Shown in pieces: positions 46,742 to 56,312 of a DNA stretch of 64,000 nt. Under the pieces are notes generated by a model. It saw nothing but the letters and a program-made list of their open reading frames with translations, was not told where the DNA came from and made no database searches. The stretch is from the NCBI RefSeq assembly GCF_008297975.1, contig NZ_VLNY01000013.1:62001-126000 (forward strand), read 5' to 3'. Both the position numbers and the translations under genes were made by a program. The DNA is from Antrihabitans cavernicola (GTDB lineage Bacteria; Actinomycetota; Actinomycetes; Mycobacteriales; Mycobacteriaceae). Position 1 is the stretch's first letter; the number at the start of each line of letters is the position of its first letter.

Positions 46742-47536
46742 ATGGCAGTTACGCGAGCCTCCGTCACGAGGCCAGTCACCGGTGCGTTCACGCAGGCAGG
46801 CAACATCGTCGAGTTGTTGATCGACGTCATTGCGAAGACTTTTAGGCCGCCGTTCCAATTTCGGGAGTTCATCACCCAGGCGTGGTTCATCGCCAGTGTG
46901 ACGATCCTGCCGACCGCTCTGGTGGCCATCCCGTTCGGCGCCGTGGTGTCGCTGCAGACCGGTTCGCTGATCAGTCAGCTCGGTGCCGAGTCGTTCACCG
47001 GCGCGGCGAGCGTGCTCGCGGTGATCCAGCAGGGCAGTCCGCTGGTCACCGCGCTGCTCATTGCCGGTGCGGCGGGTTCCGCCGTCACCGCCGATCTCGG
47101 TTCCCGAACGATTCGTGAAGAGATCGATGCCATGAAGGTGCTCGGCATCGACCCCATTCAGCGACTGGTGGTTCCCCGTGTGCTTGCGATGATTCTGGTC
47201 GCCTTGCTGCTCAACGGCATGGTGTCGGTGGTCGGCATCGCAGGTGGTTACTTCTTCAACGTGATCCTGCAGGGCGGCACCCCCGGTGCCTACCTGGCGT
47301 CGTTCTCCGCATTCGCGCAGCTTCCCGACATCTGGATCGGCGAGATCAAAGCTGCCGTCTTCGGTGTCATCGCCGGCGTCATCGCTGCGCACCAAGGTCT
47401 CAACCCCAAGGGCGGCCCGAAGGGTGTCGGCGATGCCGTGAACCAGGCTGTCGTCATCACCTTCCTCATCCTCTTCTTCGCGAATCTGATCCTGACGCTG
47501 GTGTATCTCCAGATCGTCCCGGCAAAGGGCGGCTGA
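46742..47536 (+). CDS. yrbEA: YrbE-type Mce permease A
   Basis: 264-residue MlaE/YrbE permease with about five to six transmembrane helices: LPTALVAIPFGAVVSLQ, VTALLIAGAAGSAVTADLGSRT (the conserved family loop with TIREEIDAMKVLGIDP) and ILVALLLNGMVSVVGIAGG. With its partner it forms the membrane channel driven by MceG. 3 nt separate it from the next gene. Confidence 0.93.
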   Translation: MAVTRASVTRPVTGAFTQAGNIVELLIDVIAKTFRPPFQFREFITQAWFIASVTILPTALVAIPFGAVVSLQTGSLISQLGAESFTGAASVLAVIQQGSPLVTALLIAGAAGSAVTADLGSRTIREEIDAMKVLGIDPIQRLVVPRVLAMILVALLLNGMVSVVGIAGGYFFNVILQGGTPGAYLASFSAFAQLPDIWIGEIKAAVFGVIAGVIAAHQGLNPKGGPKGVGDAVNQAVVITFLILFFANLILTLVYLQIVPAKGG

Positions 47537-47539
47537 CCC

Positions 47540-48400
47540 ATGACGATTGCAAAAGGACGCGGCGACCGCACGCTGATGCGGGTGCGCAAGACGGCGGGTG
47601 CGCCCCTTGCCGTGCTCGACAAAGCGGGCGAGCAGATGTCGTTCTACGCCCGCGCCATCGCGTGGATTCCGCGCACCACCCTGCACTACCGCAAGGAAGT
47701 GCTGCGCCTCCTCGCGGAGGTGACCTTCGGTAGCGGTGCGCTAGCCGTCATCGGCGGCACCATCGGCGTGATCGTGATGATGTCCGGCTTCACCGGCCTT
47801 GTCGTCGGTCTACAGGGCTTCGCCGCGTTGGATCAGCTCGGTACGTCCGTACTGACCGGCTTCCTGTCCGCCTACGTCAACACCCGTGAGATCGCACCGA
47901 TCGTCGCGGCACTGGCGTTGTCGGCGACCGTCGGCTGTGGTTTCACCGCGCAACTCGGCGCCATGCGGATCTCCGAGGAGATCGACGCGCTCGAGGTCAT
48001 GGCAGTGCCCAGTCTGCCGTTCCTCGTCAGCACCCGCATGATCGCAGGCTTCGTCGCGGTCATCCCGCTCTACATCGTCGGTTTGCTCGCGTCCTACCTG
48101 GCGTCCCGCGCCATCACGACGATCTTCAACGGCCAGTCCACGGGCTCCTACGACCACTACTTCAACCTGTTCCTACCACCTGCCGACGTGCTGTGGTCGT
48201 TCGGAAAAGTGCTGGTCTTCGCCTTCATCTTGATCATGATTCACTGCTACTACGGCTTCACCGCCTCGGGCGGGCCCGCAGGCGTCGGCGTTGCCGTCGG
48301 ACGCGCGGTGCGTACGGCCATCGTGACCGTGGCCGTACTCGACTTCTTCCTCAGCCTCGCGATCTGGGGAACGACTACAACAGTGCGGGTGGCCGGATGA
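47540..48400 (+). CDS. yrbEB: YrbE-type Mce permease B
   Basis: 286 residues, paralogue of the preceding permease: VVMMSGFTGLVVGLQG, APIVAALALSATVGCGFTAQLGA followed by RISEEIDALEVMAVPSLPFL, and a C-terminal YGFTASGGPAGVGVAVGRAVR. The N-terminal 60 residues form an amphipathic lead-in typical of the B subunit. The mceA start codon overlaps its stop (ATGA). Confidence 0.93.
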   Translation: MTIAKGRGDRTLMRVRKTAGAPLAVLDKAGEQMSFYARAIAWIPRTTLHYRKEVLRLLAEVTFGSGALAVIGGTIGVIVMMSGFTGLVVGLQGFAALDQLGTSVLTGFLSAYVNTREIAPIVAALALSATVGCGFTAQLGAMRISEEIDALEVMAVPSLPFLVSTRMIAGFVAVIPLYIVGLLASYLASRAITTIFNGQSTGSYDHYFNLFLPPADVLWSFGKVLVFAFILIMIHCYYGFTASGGPAGVGVAVGRAVRTAIVTVAVLDFFLSLAIWGTTTTVRVAG

Positions 48401-49749
48401 AAGCGCACGTCGGACGGCAGCGACTCCTCGGACTCGCGTTCTTCCTGATCGTGATCCTTTTCGTGGGATACACCATCGGCCAGTACAACAAGGCGTTCAC
48501 CAAGGTCGTGAAGGTCAACCTCGTCACCGATACCACCGGCAACCAGCTACCGACCAATGCAGATGTGAAAGTGCGCGGGCTGATCGTCGGCGAGGTGCGG
48601 TCGTCGACCACGGAAAACGGAAAAGTGACGTCTGTTCTCGCCTTGAACCCCGACAAGGCGAAGCTGATCCCGTCCAACGTGACGGCCCGACTGCTTCCCA
48701 AGACCTTGTTCGGTCAGCGCTACGTTGCGCTGCAGTTGCCGAAGGACGACAAGGCATCGCCGATCCAGGCGGGCTCGACCATCCAGCAAGATGTCAGCGG
48801 TAACGCGGTCGAGGTCGGCAAGCTGCTCGACGGCTTGCTGCCGCTGTTGCAGGCAATTCCGCCCGCGAAGTTGGCGACAACCCTCGGTTCGCTGTCGCAG
48901 GGTCTGAGCGGTCGTGGCGAAGAACTCGGCCAGACGTTGGATCGCCTCGGTCAGATCGTCGGGGGCGTGAACAACGAACTGCCCAACCTGACGCAGGGCA
49001 TCCGCGGTCTCGCCGATTTCTCGCAGACCTACTCCGATGCTGCTCCTGAGCTGATCGATGCCCTGGACAGCCTGCGAACCACCGGTAATACCGTTGTGCA
49101 GCAACAGGATCAGATCCGGTCGCTGGTGTCGTCGCTGACGACGACGGGCGCAACGACAGCCGACTTCCTCGAGGCCAACCGCGATTCGGTCATCTCCATT
49201 GCGGCGGACTCGAAGGACGCACTGCAGACGCTCGCCAAGTACTCGGGCACCTTCGGCTGCACGTTCGCGCAGTTCGTCCCGATCGTCGGCCGCGCGTCGG
49301 CGATCCTCGGGCTCGACGAGAACGGCAATCCGGGTAAGTACCCGGGCGCACGAGCCAATGCGATGTTCGTCAACCCTCGCGGCCGTTACCTGCCGAACCA
49401 GGACGAGCCCCGACTGCTCGACGACCGTGGTCCGCGGTGCTATCAACCAGCGCCCGCAGGCCAGAAGTTCGGTCAGTACCCGGGTGGTTCGCTCAACGAC
49501 GGTTCGTATCAGCCGCCGTCACGCAACCCCGGACCGGCCGATGTACCGGAGTTGCCCGCGCCGCAGTACTCGGTGATTCCGGGCGCCGCAAACGCACAAC
49601 CGGCGGCCTACGCGGGTTCGAAGTTCGAGGAGAACACGCTGGCTCTCGTGTACAGCAAAACCAATGGCATGGCGCCGCAGGAAGTTCCGGGTTGGACCAC
49701 CCTCATGGGTGCGCCCGCGATGCGCGGCATGGAGGTGACCGTCAAGTGA
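48397..49749 (+). CDS. mceA: MceA family protein
   Basis: 450 residues: one N-terminal transmembrane anchor (about 11-28), an MCE domain (about 37-115, with TNADVKVRGLIVGEV), long helical segments (about 135-300), and a C-terminal proline/glycine-rich region (about 335-430). Part of the hexameric tunnel for lipid import across the periplasm. ATG overlaps the permease stop by 4 nt. Lipid specificity cannot be read from the sequence; the set does not show the Mce4 steroid neighbourhood. Confidence 0.9.
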   Translation: MKAHVGRQRLLGLAFFLIVILFVGYTIGQYNKAFTKVVKVNLVTDTTGNQLPTNADVKVRGLIVGEVRSSTTENGKVTSVLALNPDKAKLIPSNVTARLLPKTLFGQRYVALQLPKDDKASPIQAGSTIQQDVSGNAVEVGKLLDGLLPLLQAIPPAKLATTLGSLSQGLSGRGEELGQTLDRLGQIVGGVNNELPNLTQGIRGLADFSQTYSDAAPELIDALDSLRTTGNTVVQQQDQIRSLVSSLTTTGATTADFLEANRDSVISIAADSKDALQTLAKYSGTFGCTFAQFVPIVGRASAILGLDENGNPGKYPGARANAMFVNPRGRYLPNQDEPRLLDDRGPRCYQPAPAGQKFGQYPGGSLNDGSYQPPSRNPGPADVPELPAPQYSVIPGAANAQPAAYAGSKFEENTLALVYSKTNGMAPQEVPGWTTLMGAPAMRGMEVTVK

Positions 49750-50813
49750 AAAGTTTGACTCCCGCGCTGATCAAGCTCGGCATCTTCGGTGCGGTCACGC
49801 TGCTGATGACGGCGTTTCTGGCGTTCGCCATCGCCAACACCAGCGGTGGTGGCGGCAAGAAGTTCAACGCGATCTTCTCCGATGTCACCTCCCTGAACAC
49901 GGGCGACGAAGTGCGAATCGCCGGTGTCCGCGTCGGCCAGGTCAAGAAGATCTCGATCGTCAACCAGCGACAGGCGGAAGTCCAGTTCCAGCTGTCCGAC
50001 CGTGATTGGCTGCCGGCGAGCACGATCGCGACCATCCGGTACCGAAACCTGGTGGGGCAGCGCTACATCTCGCTGGCCGAAGGTCAGGGCAAGCAGGGCG
50101 AGAAGATCAACGCGGGGGAGACGATCCCGATCGATCAGACCAAGCCGGCTGTGAACCTGACCACGCTGTTCAACGGTTTCAAGCCGTTGTTCCAGACGCT
50201 GAGCGCCGACGACGTGAACAAGCTCTCGTTCCAGATCATCCAGGTGTTCCAGGGTGAAGGCGGAACGGTGTCGGATCTGGTGCGCAACACAGCCAGTCTC
50301 ACCAACAAGATCGCCGACAAGGACGCGGTGATCGGCAACGTGGTGAACAACCTGAACGGCGTGCTCGACACGGTCAACCAGCACGACAAGGATTTGGATT
50401 CGCTGATCGTGAATACACAGCAACTGGTCACCGGTTTGGCCAATGACAGAGGCGTGGTGGGCAGCGCCGTGCAATCGCTCGCCGGACTGACCGATGCCAC
50501 GGCAGATCTGTTGGAGCCCACGCGGCCGTCGATCCAGGGCTCGGTATCCGCGCTCAACGGTCTGGCTGGTGAGTTGAACAACCAGAGCGACAAGGTGGAC
50601 AAGGTTCTCAAGACGCTGCCGGTGAAGCTCGAAAAGCTGAGTCGGATTGCGAGTTACGGCTCGTGGTTCCAGTACTACCTGTGTGGCATCGATCTGCAGG
50701 TCGGACCCGGCGTGAGTTCGACGCTCAACCTGCCTGCCGGACTGCCGACGGTTAACCAACCGCTGTACACCAACTCAGCTCCGCGCTGCCAGGGACCGGG
50801 TGGTGGACAGTGA
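49746..50813 (+). CDS. mceB: MceB family protein
   Basis: 355 residues. Membrane anchor (about 9-30), MCE domain (about 39-115, GDEVRIAGVRVGQVKKI), helical tunnel-forming part (about 130-300) and a C-terminal segment with WFQYYLCGIDLQVGPG, a motif common in MceB. GTG start overlaps mceA by 4 nt. Confidence 0.9.
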   Translation: MKSLTPALIKLGIFGAVTLLMTAFLAFAIANTSGGGGKKFNAIFSDVTSLNTGDEVRIAGVRVGQVKKISIVNQRQAEVQFQLSDRDWLPASTIATIRYRNLVGQRYISLAEGQGKQGEKINAGETIPIDQTKPAVNLTTLFNGFKPLFQTLSADDVNKLSFQIIQVFQGEGGTVSDLVRNTASLTNKIADKDAVIGNVVNNLNGVLDTVNQHDKDLDSLIVNTQQLVTGLANDRGVVGSAVQSLAGLTDATADLLEPTRPSIQGSVSALNGLAGELNNQSDKVDKVLKTLPVKLEKLSRIASYGSWFQYYLCGIDLQVGPGVSSTLNLPAGLPTVNQPLYTNSAPRCQGPGGGQ

Positions 50814-51802
50814 AACGTCGTAGCCCCGCAGCGCTCGGCGCGCTTGGCATCTTCATCGTTGTTCTGGCGACGCTGTCGGCGTTCTTCCTCAACAGCCTCC
50901 CGCTGATCGGTGCCGGATCCACCTACACGGCTCAGTTCACCGAAGCGGCGGGCCTCAAGCCCACCGACGAGGTGCGCATTGCAGGCGTGAAGGTCGGCTC
51001 GGTGTCCTCGGTGGACCTCAAAGGTGATCACGTCGACGTCAAGTTCAAGGCAAAGGACGCATTCATCGGCGACCAGACGACGGCGGCCATCCAGATCAAG
51101 ACGGTCCTCGGCAGCAAGTACCTGTCGCTGGAGCCGCGTGGTGCAGACAGCCTGAACCCCAACGATCCGATCCCGTTGGGTCGCACCACATCTCCGTACG
51201 ACGTCATCGACGCGTTCTCTGCCGCCGCGACCACGTTGGGCAAGATCGACACCCCCCAACTCGCTGACAGCATGAAGGCGCTCTCGGCTGCCTTCGCCGA
51301 CACGTCACCGGACATCAGAAGCTCGCTCGACGGTGTGTCTCGCCTGTCGCAGACGATCGAGAGCCGCAACGACCAGCTCGCCAAGTTGTTCGCCGCGACC
51401 AGCAAGACCACCAAGGTGCTTGCCGATCGCAACGAGCAGTTCACGCAGCTGCTCAGCGGTGCGGGTCAACTGTTGGGAGAGCTGAACAATCGGCAGCAGG
51501 CGATCGCGCAGTTGCTGACGGGGACCCAGCGTCTCTCGCAGCAGCTGACCGGTTTGATCAAGGACAACGAGGCACAGATCGGTCCCGCTCTTCAGCAGTT
51601 GCGGGGCGTGGTGCAGATTTTGCAGAACAACAATGCCGAGTTGGACAAGGCCATCAAGTTGTACAAGCCGTTCACGCGTCTGTTCACCAACCTCCTGGGT
51701 AACGGTCGCTGGTTCGACCAGGTGGTCGTCAACCTGACACCGCCGGGACTGCCGTTGATCCCGGGCTATCGCGATCCTGTTGTGAAGTTGGGCGGTAACT
51801 GA
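50810..51802 (+). CDS. mceC: MceC family protein
   Basis: 330 residues. Anchor (about 7-27), MCE domain (about 36-110, TDEVRIAGVKVGSVSS), then helices through about 290 and a short end NGRWFDQVVVNLTPPGLPL. GTG overlaps mceB by 4 nt and its stop overlaps the mceD ATG by one base (TGATG). No C-terminal Pro-rich tail, unlike many MceC proteins. Confidence 0.9.
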   Translation: MKRRSPAALGALGIFIVVLATLSAFFLNSLPLIGAGSTYTAQFTEAAGLKPTDEVRIAGVKVGSVSSVDLKGDHVDVKFKAKDAFIGDQTTAAIQIKTVLGSKYLSLEPRGADSLNPNDPIPLGRTTSPYDVIDAFSAAATTLGKIDTPQLADSMKALSAAFADTSPDIRSSLDGVSRLSQTIESRNDQLAKLFAATSKTTKVLADRNEQFTQLLSGAGQLLGELNNRQQAIAQLLTGTQRLSQQLTGLIKDNEAQIGPALQQLRGVVQILQNNNAELDKAIKLYKPFTRLFTNLLGNGRWFDQVVVNLTPPGLPLIPGYRDPVVKLGGN

Positions 51803-53103
51803 TGTCCGACGAGACGCAGACGACAGCGACGCCCAAGAAGGGCTCGCGCTTCGGTAAGGGGCTGCTGGCGCTGATAGCCGCAGGCCTGGTGGGTGTGCTG
51901 GTGTTGGCCGGCGTCCTGTGGTGGGTGTTCACCAGAGCGGGAACAACGGACATCTCGGCGAACTTCGATCGCTCGGTCGGTATCTACAAGGGCACCGATG
52001 TGCGTGTGCTGGGTGTGAAGGTCGGCACTGTCACGTCGGTGGAGCCGCAGGGCGACACCGTCAAGGTGGGCATGCGGGTCAAGAGCGGTGTCGACATTCC
52101 TGCAGACGCGAAAGCGGTACAGGTGACGCCGTCGCTGGTCTCGGATCGCTATGTGCAGCTCGCGCCGGCGTACACCAAGGGCCCGAAGATGGAGTCCGGC
52201 ACGCTGATTCCGCGCGATCGCACCGCGACCCCCGTCGAGGTCGATCAGCTCTACGCGAGCATCGACAGCCTGTCTGCCGCGCTCGGACCGAACGGTGCGA
52301 ACAAGGACGGCGCGCTCGACGATCTGGTTGGAACGCTCGGCAAGAATCTCGACGGTAACGGTGCTGCTCTGGGGAACACCATCACCGAGCTCACCGGTGC
52401 TGCGCGGACCCTCACCAGCTATCGCGGCGACCTCTTCGACACCATCAAGAACCTCCAGGTGTTCGTCAGTGCGCTCGCCAAGAACGATCAGCAGGTACGC
52501 GAGTTCAACGGCCAACTGTCTTCTCTCACAGGCTTTCTTGCCGGTGAACGACAGAACCTGGGCGATGCGTTGAACCAGCTGTCCTACACCCTTGGTGATG
52601 TCGCGAAGTTCGTCCACGACAACAAGGACCTGGTTGCCAGCAACGCCGAAGGTTTGGTCCAGACGACCCAGACGCTGGCGAACAACCGGCAGGACCTTGC
52701 CGATTCGCTCACCGTCCTGCCGTTGGCCTTGAGCAACGTCGTCAATGCCTACGACGCGGAGTCGGGCACGTTGGCGTCCCGGATCGATCTGCCGGAAACG
52801 CAGGATCCGTTCGGAACCTTCTGCAAGTTGTTGGACTTCAGCAAATTGGTTCCCGGCGATGCCCGGTTCGAGGCCCTCGGCCGGCAGTTGCGGCCGCTGC
52901 TGGACAACTGCAAGACGGTCACCGATCAGATCACCGCAGGAATCAAGACACCGAGCCTTGTGTTGCCGTTCGGCATCCTCAGCGGCGACAACATTCAGCG
53001 TCCCCCGGTCGACGGCACCCAGTCGGGCAATATCTCGCCGCGCATCGGTGACCTGAAGGCGCCCGGGATCGCCGAGCAGAACAACGTAGGGGGTGGGCGA
53101 TGA
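51802..53103 (+). CDS. mceD: MceD family protein
   Basis: 433 residues. A polar start (MSDETQTTATPKKGSRFG) precedes the anchor (about 23-43), MCE domain (about 50-130, GTDVRVLGVKVGTVTSV), the long helical part and a C-terminal region with FCKLLDFSKLVPGDARFEALGRQ. The last ~40 residues are Gly/Pro/Asn-rich. 4-nt overlap with mceE. Confidence 0.9.
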   Translation: MSDETQTTATPKKGSRFGKGLLALIAAGLVGVLVLAGVLWWVFTRAGTTDISANFDRSVGIYKGTDVRVLGVKVGTVTSVEPQGDTVKVGMRVKSGVDIPADAKAVQVTPSLVSDRYVQLAPAYTKGPKMESGTLIPRDRTATPVEVDQLYASIDSLSAALGPNGANKDGALDDLVGTLGKNLDGNGAALGNTITELTGAARTLTSYRGDLFDTIKNLQVFVSALAKNDQQVREFNGQLSSLTGFLAGERQNLGDALNQLSYTLGDVAKFVHDNKDLVASNAEGLVQTTQTLANNRQDLADSLTVLPLALSNVVNAYDAESGTLASRIDLPETQDPFGTFCKLLDFSKLVPGDARFEALGRQLRPLLDNCKTVTDQITAGIKTPSLVLPFGILSGDNIQRPPVDGTQSGNISPRIGDLKAPGIAEQNNVGGGR

Positions 53104-54323
53104 AGCGCGCAGTCGTTGCCGGCGTCGGAGCGGCCGCCGTAGTGCTGTTGGCTACCGGCTGCAGTTCGGAAGGCATCTATGCCATCCCGCTACCGGGTGG
53201 CGCAGGTCTCGGTGATCACCCGAACCACCTGACCGTTCAGTTCGACGATGTGCTCGACCTGGTTCCCCAGTCGGCGGTCAAGGTCGACGGTGTTCCGGTC
53301 GGTCGCGTCGAGTCCATCGGAGTCGCCAAGGACGGGTGGACCGCAAGCGTCGGTCTTGTCGTCAACTCGTCTGCCAAGTTGCCCGCCAATGCAATCGCAT
53401 CCGTACAGCAGACCAGCTTGCTCGGCGAGAAGTTCATCGAGCTCGCCGCGCCACCCGAGGGTGCCACAGGGACCCTCGCCGACGGTGCGACGATCACGGC
53501 CGACCGCACGCGGCACGCCACCGACATCGAAGAGGTACTCGGCGCATTGTCGCTGCTGCTCAACGGTGGTGGAGTTGCGGAACTGCAGCCGATCATCCAC
53601 GAACTCACCACCGCCCTCGGTGGTCGGGAGAACAACGTTCGCGGGTTACTCGAGCAGGCGGACAGTCTGATCAACGGACTCAATCAACAGCGCGACGACA
53701 TCACTCGCGCACTGGACGGTTTGGACACGCTGACCTCGCGGGTCAACGACCAGTCGGACAAGATCGGCAAGATCCTCACCGATATCCCGCCTGCAGTTCA
53801 GGTGCTCGAAGAACAGCGCCCACAGTTGACTCAGATGCTGGGGCAGCTGGACCGGCTCGGTTCGGTAGGCACCGATGTGTTGACCAAGTCGAAGGACAAC
53901 CTGATCTCGGATCTCCGTGCGCTGCGGCCCACGCTGCAGGCGCTCTCGGACAGTTCGAAGGATCTGGTTTCCGTGCTTCCCCTCGTGCCGACCTTCCCGT
54001 TCCCCGACGGTGTGGAAAAGGTCATCCACGGCAACTCGCTCAACCTGTTCATCACAGTCGATGGGCAGATCGGCGACCAGTTGTCGGCACTCGGCGTCGG
54101 ACAACCCGATCCGGTGTATCGCGCCCCGAAGTTCGGTAGCCCGTTGCCGACTGTCGATCCGTCGAATCCATATGTCAACGGCAACGGTCCCGCACCCGGC
54201 TGGCCGACCGTATCGGCGTTGCCGCTGCCTCCGATCGTCCCGCGTCCGGCCGCTGGCGCCGCGTCACCGGCGCCGAATCCGATCGGTGGTCTGCTGAATC
54301 AGCTCGGAGTTGGTGGACGATGA
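53100..54323 (+). CDS. mceE: MceE family lipoprotein
   Basis: 407 residues. The N-terminal signal ends in a lipobox LLATGC (lipidation Cys near residue 21), as is usual for MceE (Lpr) proteins. MCE domain (about 38-115, VKVDGVPVGRVESI), helical part to about 280, Pro/Ala-rich end. It is likely anchored to the outer face of the membrane and forms part of the Mce tunnel. ATG overlaps mceD by 4 nt. Confidence 0.91.
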   Translation: MKRAVVAGVGAAAVVLLATGCSSEGIYAIPLPGGAGLGDHPNHLTVQFDDVLDLVPQSAVKVDGVPVGRVESIGVAKDGWTASVGLVVNSSAKLPANAIASVQQTSLLGEKFIELAAPPEGATGTLADGATITADRTRHATDIEEVLGALSLLLNGGGVAELQPIIHELTTALGGRENNVRGLLEQADSLINGLNQQRDDITRALDGLDTLTSRVNDQSDKIGKILTDIPPAVQVLEEQRPQLTQMLGQLDRLGSVGTDVLTKSKDNLISDLRALRPTLQALSDSSKDLVSVLPLVPTFPFPDGVEKVIHGNSLNLFITVDGQIGDQLSALGVGQPDPVYRAPKFGSPLPTVDPSNPYVNGNGPAPGWPTVSALPLPPIVPRPAAGAASPAPNPIGGLLNQLGVGGR

Positions 54324-55570
54324 GAACTCGCCTTGTCAAGTTTCAGCTGATCGCATTCGTGATCGTCGCGATTTTGGGTCTGGTGTACGTCGGTGCCAAA
54401 TACGTTCGGCTGGACAACCTTCTGGGTTTCGGTCAGTACAACGTCAACGCCCGGTTCGCCGATTCCGGTGGCATCTTCACCAACGCTGAAGTCACGTATC
54501 GCGGGGTGCCCGTCGGTCGCGTCGGTGACCTGAGCCTCGCCGAGGACGGCATCGTCGTGGATCTCAAGATCGACAGCGGTGCACCGAAGATCCCCAGTTC
54601 GGCGAAAGCCGTTGTGGCGAACCGCTCGGCGATCGGTGAGCAGTACGTCGACTTGCAGCCGACCAGCGACGACGGACCGTACCTGCAGGAGGGTTCGGTC
54701 ATCGACGAGCAGAACACATCGGTACCCACACCGGTGGAAAATGTTCTGGCAAGTGCGAACTCGCTGGTTCGCTCGGTGCCGCTCGCCGAGTTGACGAAGA
54801 CCATCAACGAGCTCGGCACCGCATTCGACGGCAAGGGTGACGATCTCCAGAGTCTGGTGGATTCGCTCGACACCTTCTCGCAGGCCGGCGTCGACAACCT
54901 GCCGCAGACACTGGCGTTGATCCGTGACAGTCGAACGGTGCTCGACACTCAGTCGGATCAGTCGTCGTCGATCCGTCAGTTCAGCACCGACCTCGGCAAG
55001 ATTACCGATCAGCTGAAGGCTAGTGATCCTGATGTCCGCCGCATCATCGACAACGGCAACCTTGCGTCGCCGGAGATCAACGATCTCATCGACAAGTCGG
55101 GTGGCAACCTGACGACGGACCTCACGAATCTTGCTGCGGTCACCCGCACGTTGGCGCCGAGATCGATTGCGCTACAACCGATTCTGCAGTTCTTGCCTGC
55201 TTTGGCAGCTGGCGCCGGTACTGCCGCGAACGGTGACGGCACCCTCAAGCAAGGTCTGATCCTCGAGACGAACAATCCGCCACCGTGCACGCAGGGCTAC
55301 GAGGGAACGGCCAAGATTCTCGCCGATATGAAGCGGCAGAATCCGAACTTCGATCCGACGGTTGATGATTTCCCGCTGAACATGGATGCGAATTGCACGA
55401 CATCTATCGGTAGCGTCACGGGTGTTCGGAGTTCGAATCGAATTGCGTATGCGGACCCCGCTACCCCGCAACCGTGGGACTCGAAGCCGAAGAAGGCTGC
55501 GGACTCGCTCAACCTCAACCCGATCGCGACTCAAGCTGCGACGCTGCTGGGAATCACTCCGAAGGGGTAG
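54320..55570 (+). CDS. mceF: MceF family protein
   Basis: 416 residues. Anchor (about 7-27), MCE domain (about 36-115, NAEVTYRGVPVGRVGDL), helical part, and a C-terminal region with CTQGYEGTAKILADMKRQNP carrying the Cys typical of MceF. ATG overlaps mceE by 4 nt. Last of the six-gene mceA-F set. Confidence 0.9.
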   Translation: MRTRLVKFQLIAFVIVAILGLVYVGAKYVRLDNLLGFGQYNVNARFADSGGIFTNAEVTYRGVPVGRVGDLSLAEDGIVVDLKIDSGAPKIPSSAKAVVANRSAIGEQYVDLQPTSDDGPYLQEGSVIDEQNTSVPTPVENVLASANSLVRSVPLAELTKTINELGTAFDGKGDDLQSLVDSLDTFSQAGVDNLPQTLALIRDSRTVLDTQSDQSSSIRQFSTDLGKITDQLKASDPDVRRIIDNGNLASPEINDLIDKSGGNLTTDLTNLAAVTRTLAPRSIALQPILQFLPALAAGAGTAANGDGTLKQGLILETNNPPPCTQGYEGTAKILADMKRQNPNFDPTVDDFPLNMDANCTTSIGSVTGVRSSNRIAYADPATPQPWDSKPKKAADSLNLNPIATQAATLLGITPKG

Positions 55571-55628
55571 GCTCCGCGGTCGTCGTTCGCAAATTGTGTT
55601 CGCAAGGGAAAGTAGGCTGAATTTCGTG

Positions 55629-56264
55629 ATGCAACGGACCAAGTGGCTCAGGCCTGCGTTTGGGGCGGCCGTGGTCGCGTTGGTGGTCGCTCTCGCGGCT
55701 GCCGTGTACTTCGGCTACGGCTGGGGGCATGCAGTGTTCGTCGACAAGTCAGCGGCGTCGGCGCGCGAGGACGCGCTGGGTGGAGCTCGTCAGGCCGCCG
55801 TCAACCTCAGCAGCTTCGACGCGGCCAACTTGGACAAGTCGTTCGCCGACATCGAGTCGTCGATCACCGGTGACGCGTTGAAGAAGGACCTCGACGACAC
55901 CAAAGGTCAGATCACCGATCAGCTGAAGCAGACCAAAGCGAAAACCGAAGCGACTGTCCTCGATGCGGCGCTGACGGACTTCAGCAAGGACGAGGGGACC
56001 GGCCAGGCGCTGGTCGTGCTCTCGTCGTCCACCACCTGGCCGGACAAGCCGCCGCGCAAGGTCAAAGTGACCGTCCGCATGTCTGTGCAGGATGTCGACG
56101 GCTCGTGGAAGGCGTCGAAGATGGAGAACATCGGCGCGCCCGTCGCGATGGACCAGGGTGCGCCGGCTGATCCGGCGGCGCCTGCCCCGGCTCCCGCACC
56201 TGCGCCGGCTCCGGCTCCGGCGGAGCCTGCGCCACCAGCACCCGAGAACGGTGCGGGCGGGTAA
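55629..56264 (+). CDS. Mce-associated membrane protein 1
   Basis: 211 residues. N-terminal transmembrane helix (about 12-33), an extracytoplasmic NTF2-like/Mas domain (about 40-165, DALGGARQAAVNLSSFD to VRMSVQDVDGSWK), then a striking Pro-Ala tail of about 30 residues (AAPAPAPAPAPAPAPAEPAPP, about 176-205). Mas proteins follow mceF in many operons and support the importer. A GTG at 55626 is the alternative start. 58 nt separate it from mceF. Confidence 0.82.
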   Translation: MQRTKWLRPAFGAAVVALVVALAAAVYFGYGWGHAVFVDKSAASAREDALGGARQAAVNLSSFDAANLDKSFADIESSITGDALKKDLDDTKGQITDQLKQTKAKTEATVLDAALTDFSKDEGTGQALVVLSSSTTWPDKPPRKVKVTVRMSVQDVDGSWKASKMENIGAPVAMDQGAPADPAAPAPAPAPAPAPAPAEPAPPAPENGAGG

Positions 56265-56312
56265 TCATCGCCGCCGTACCGAACGCTCGTCCCGTCTAAG
56301 GAGTTGTCAGCT

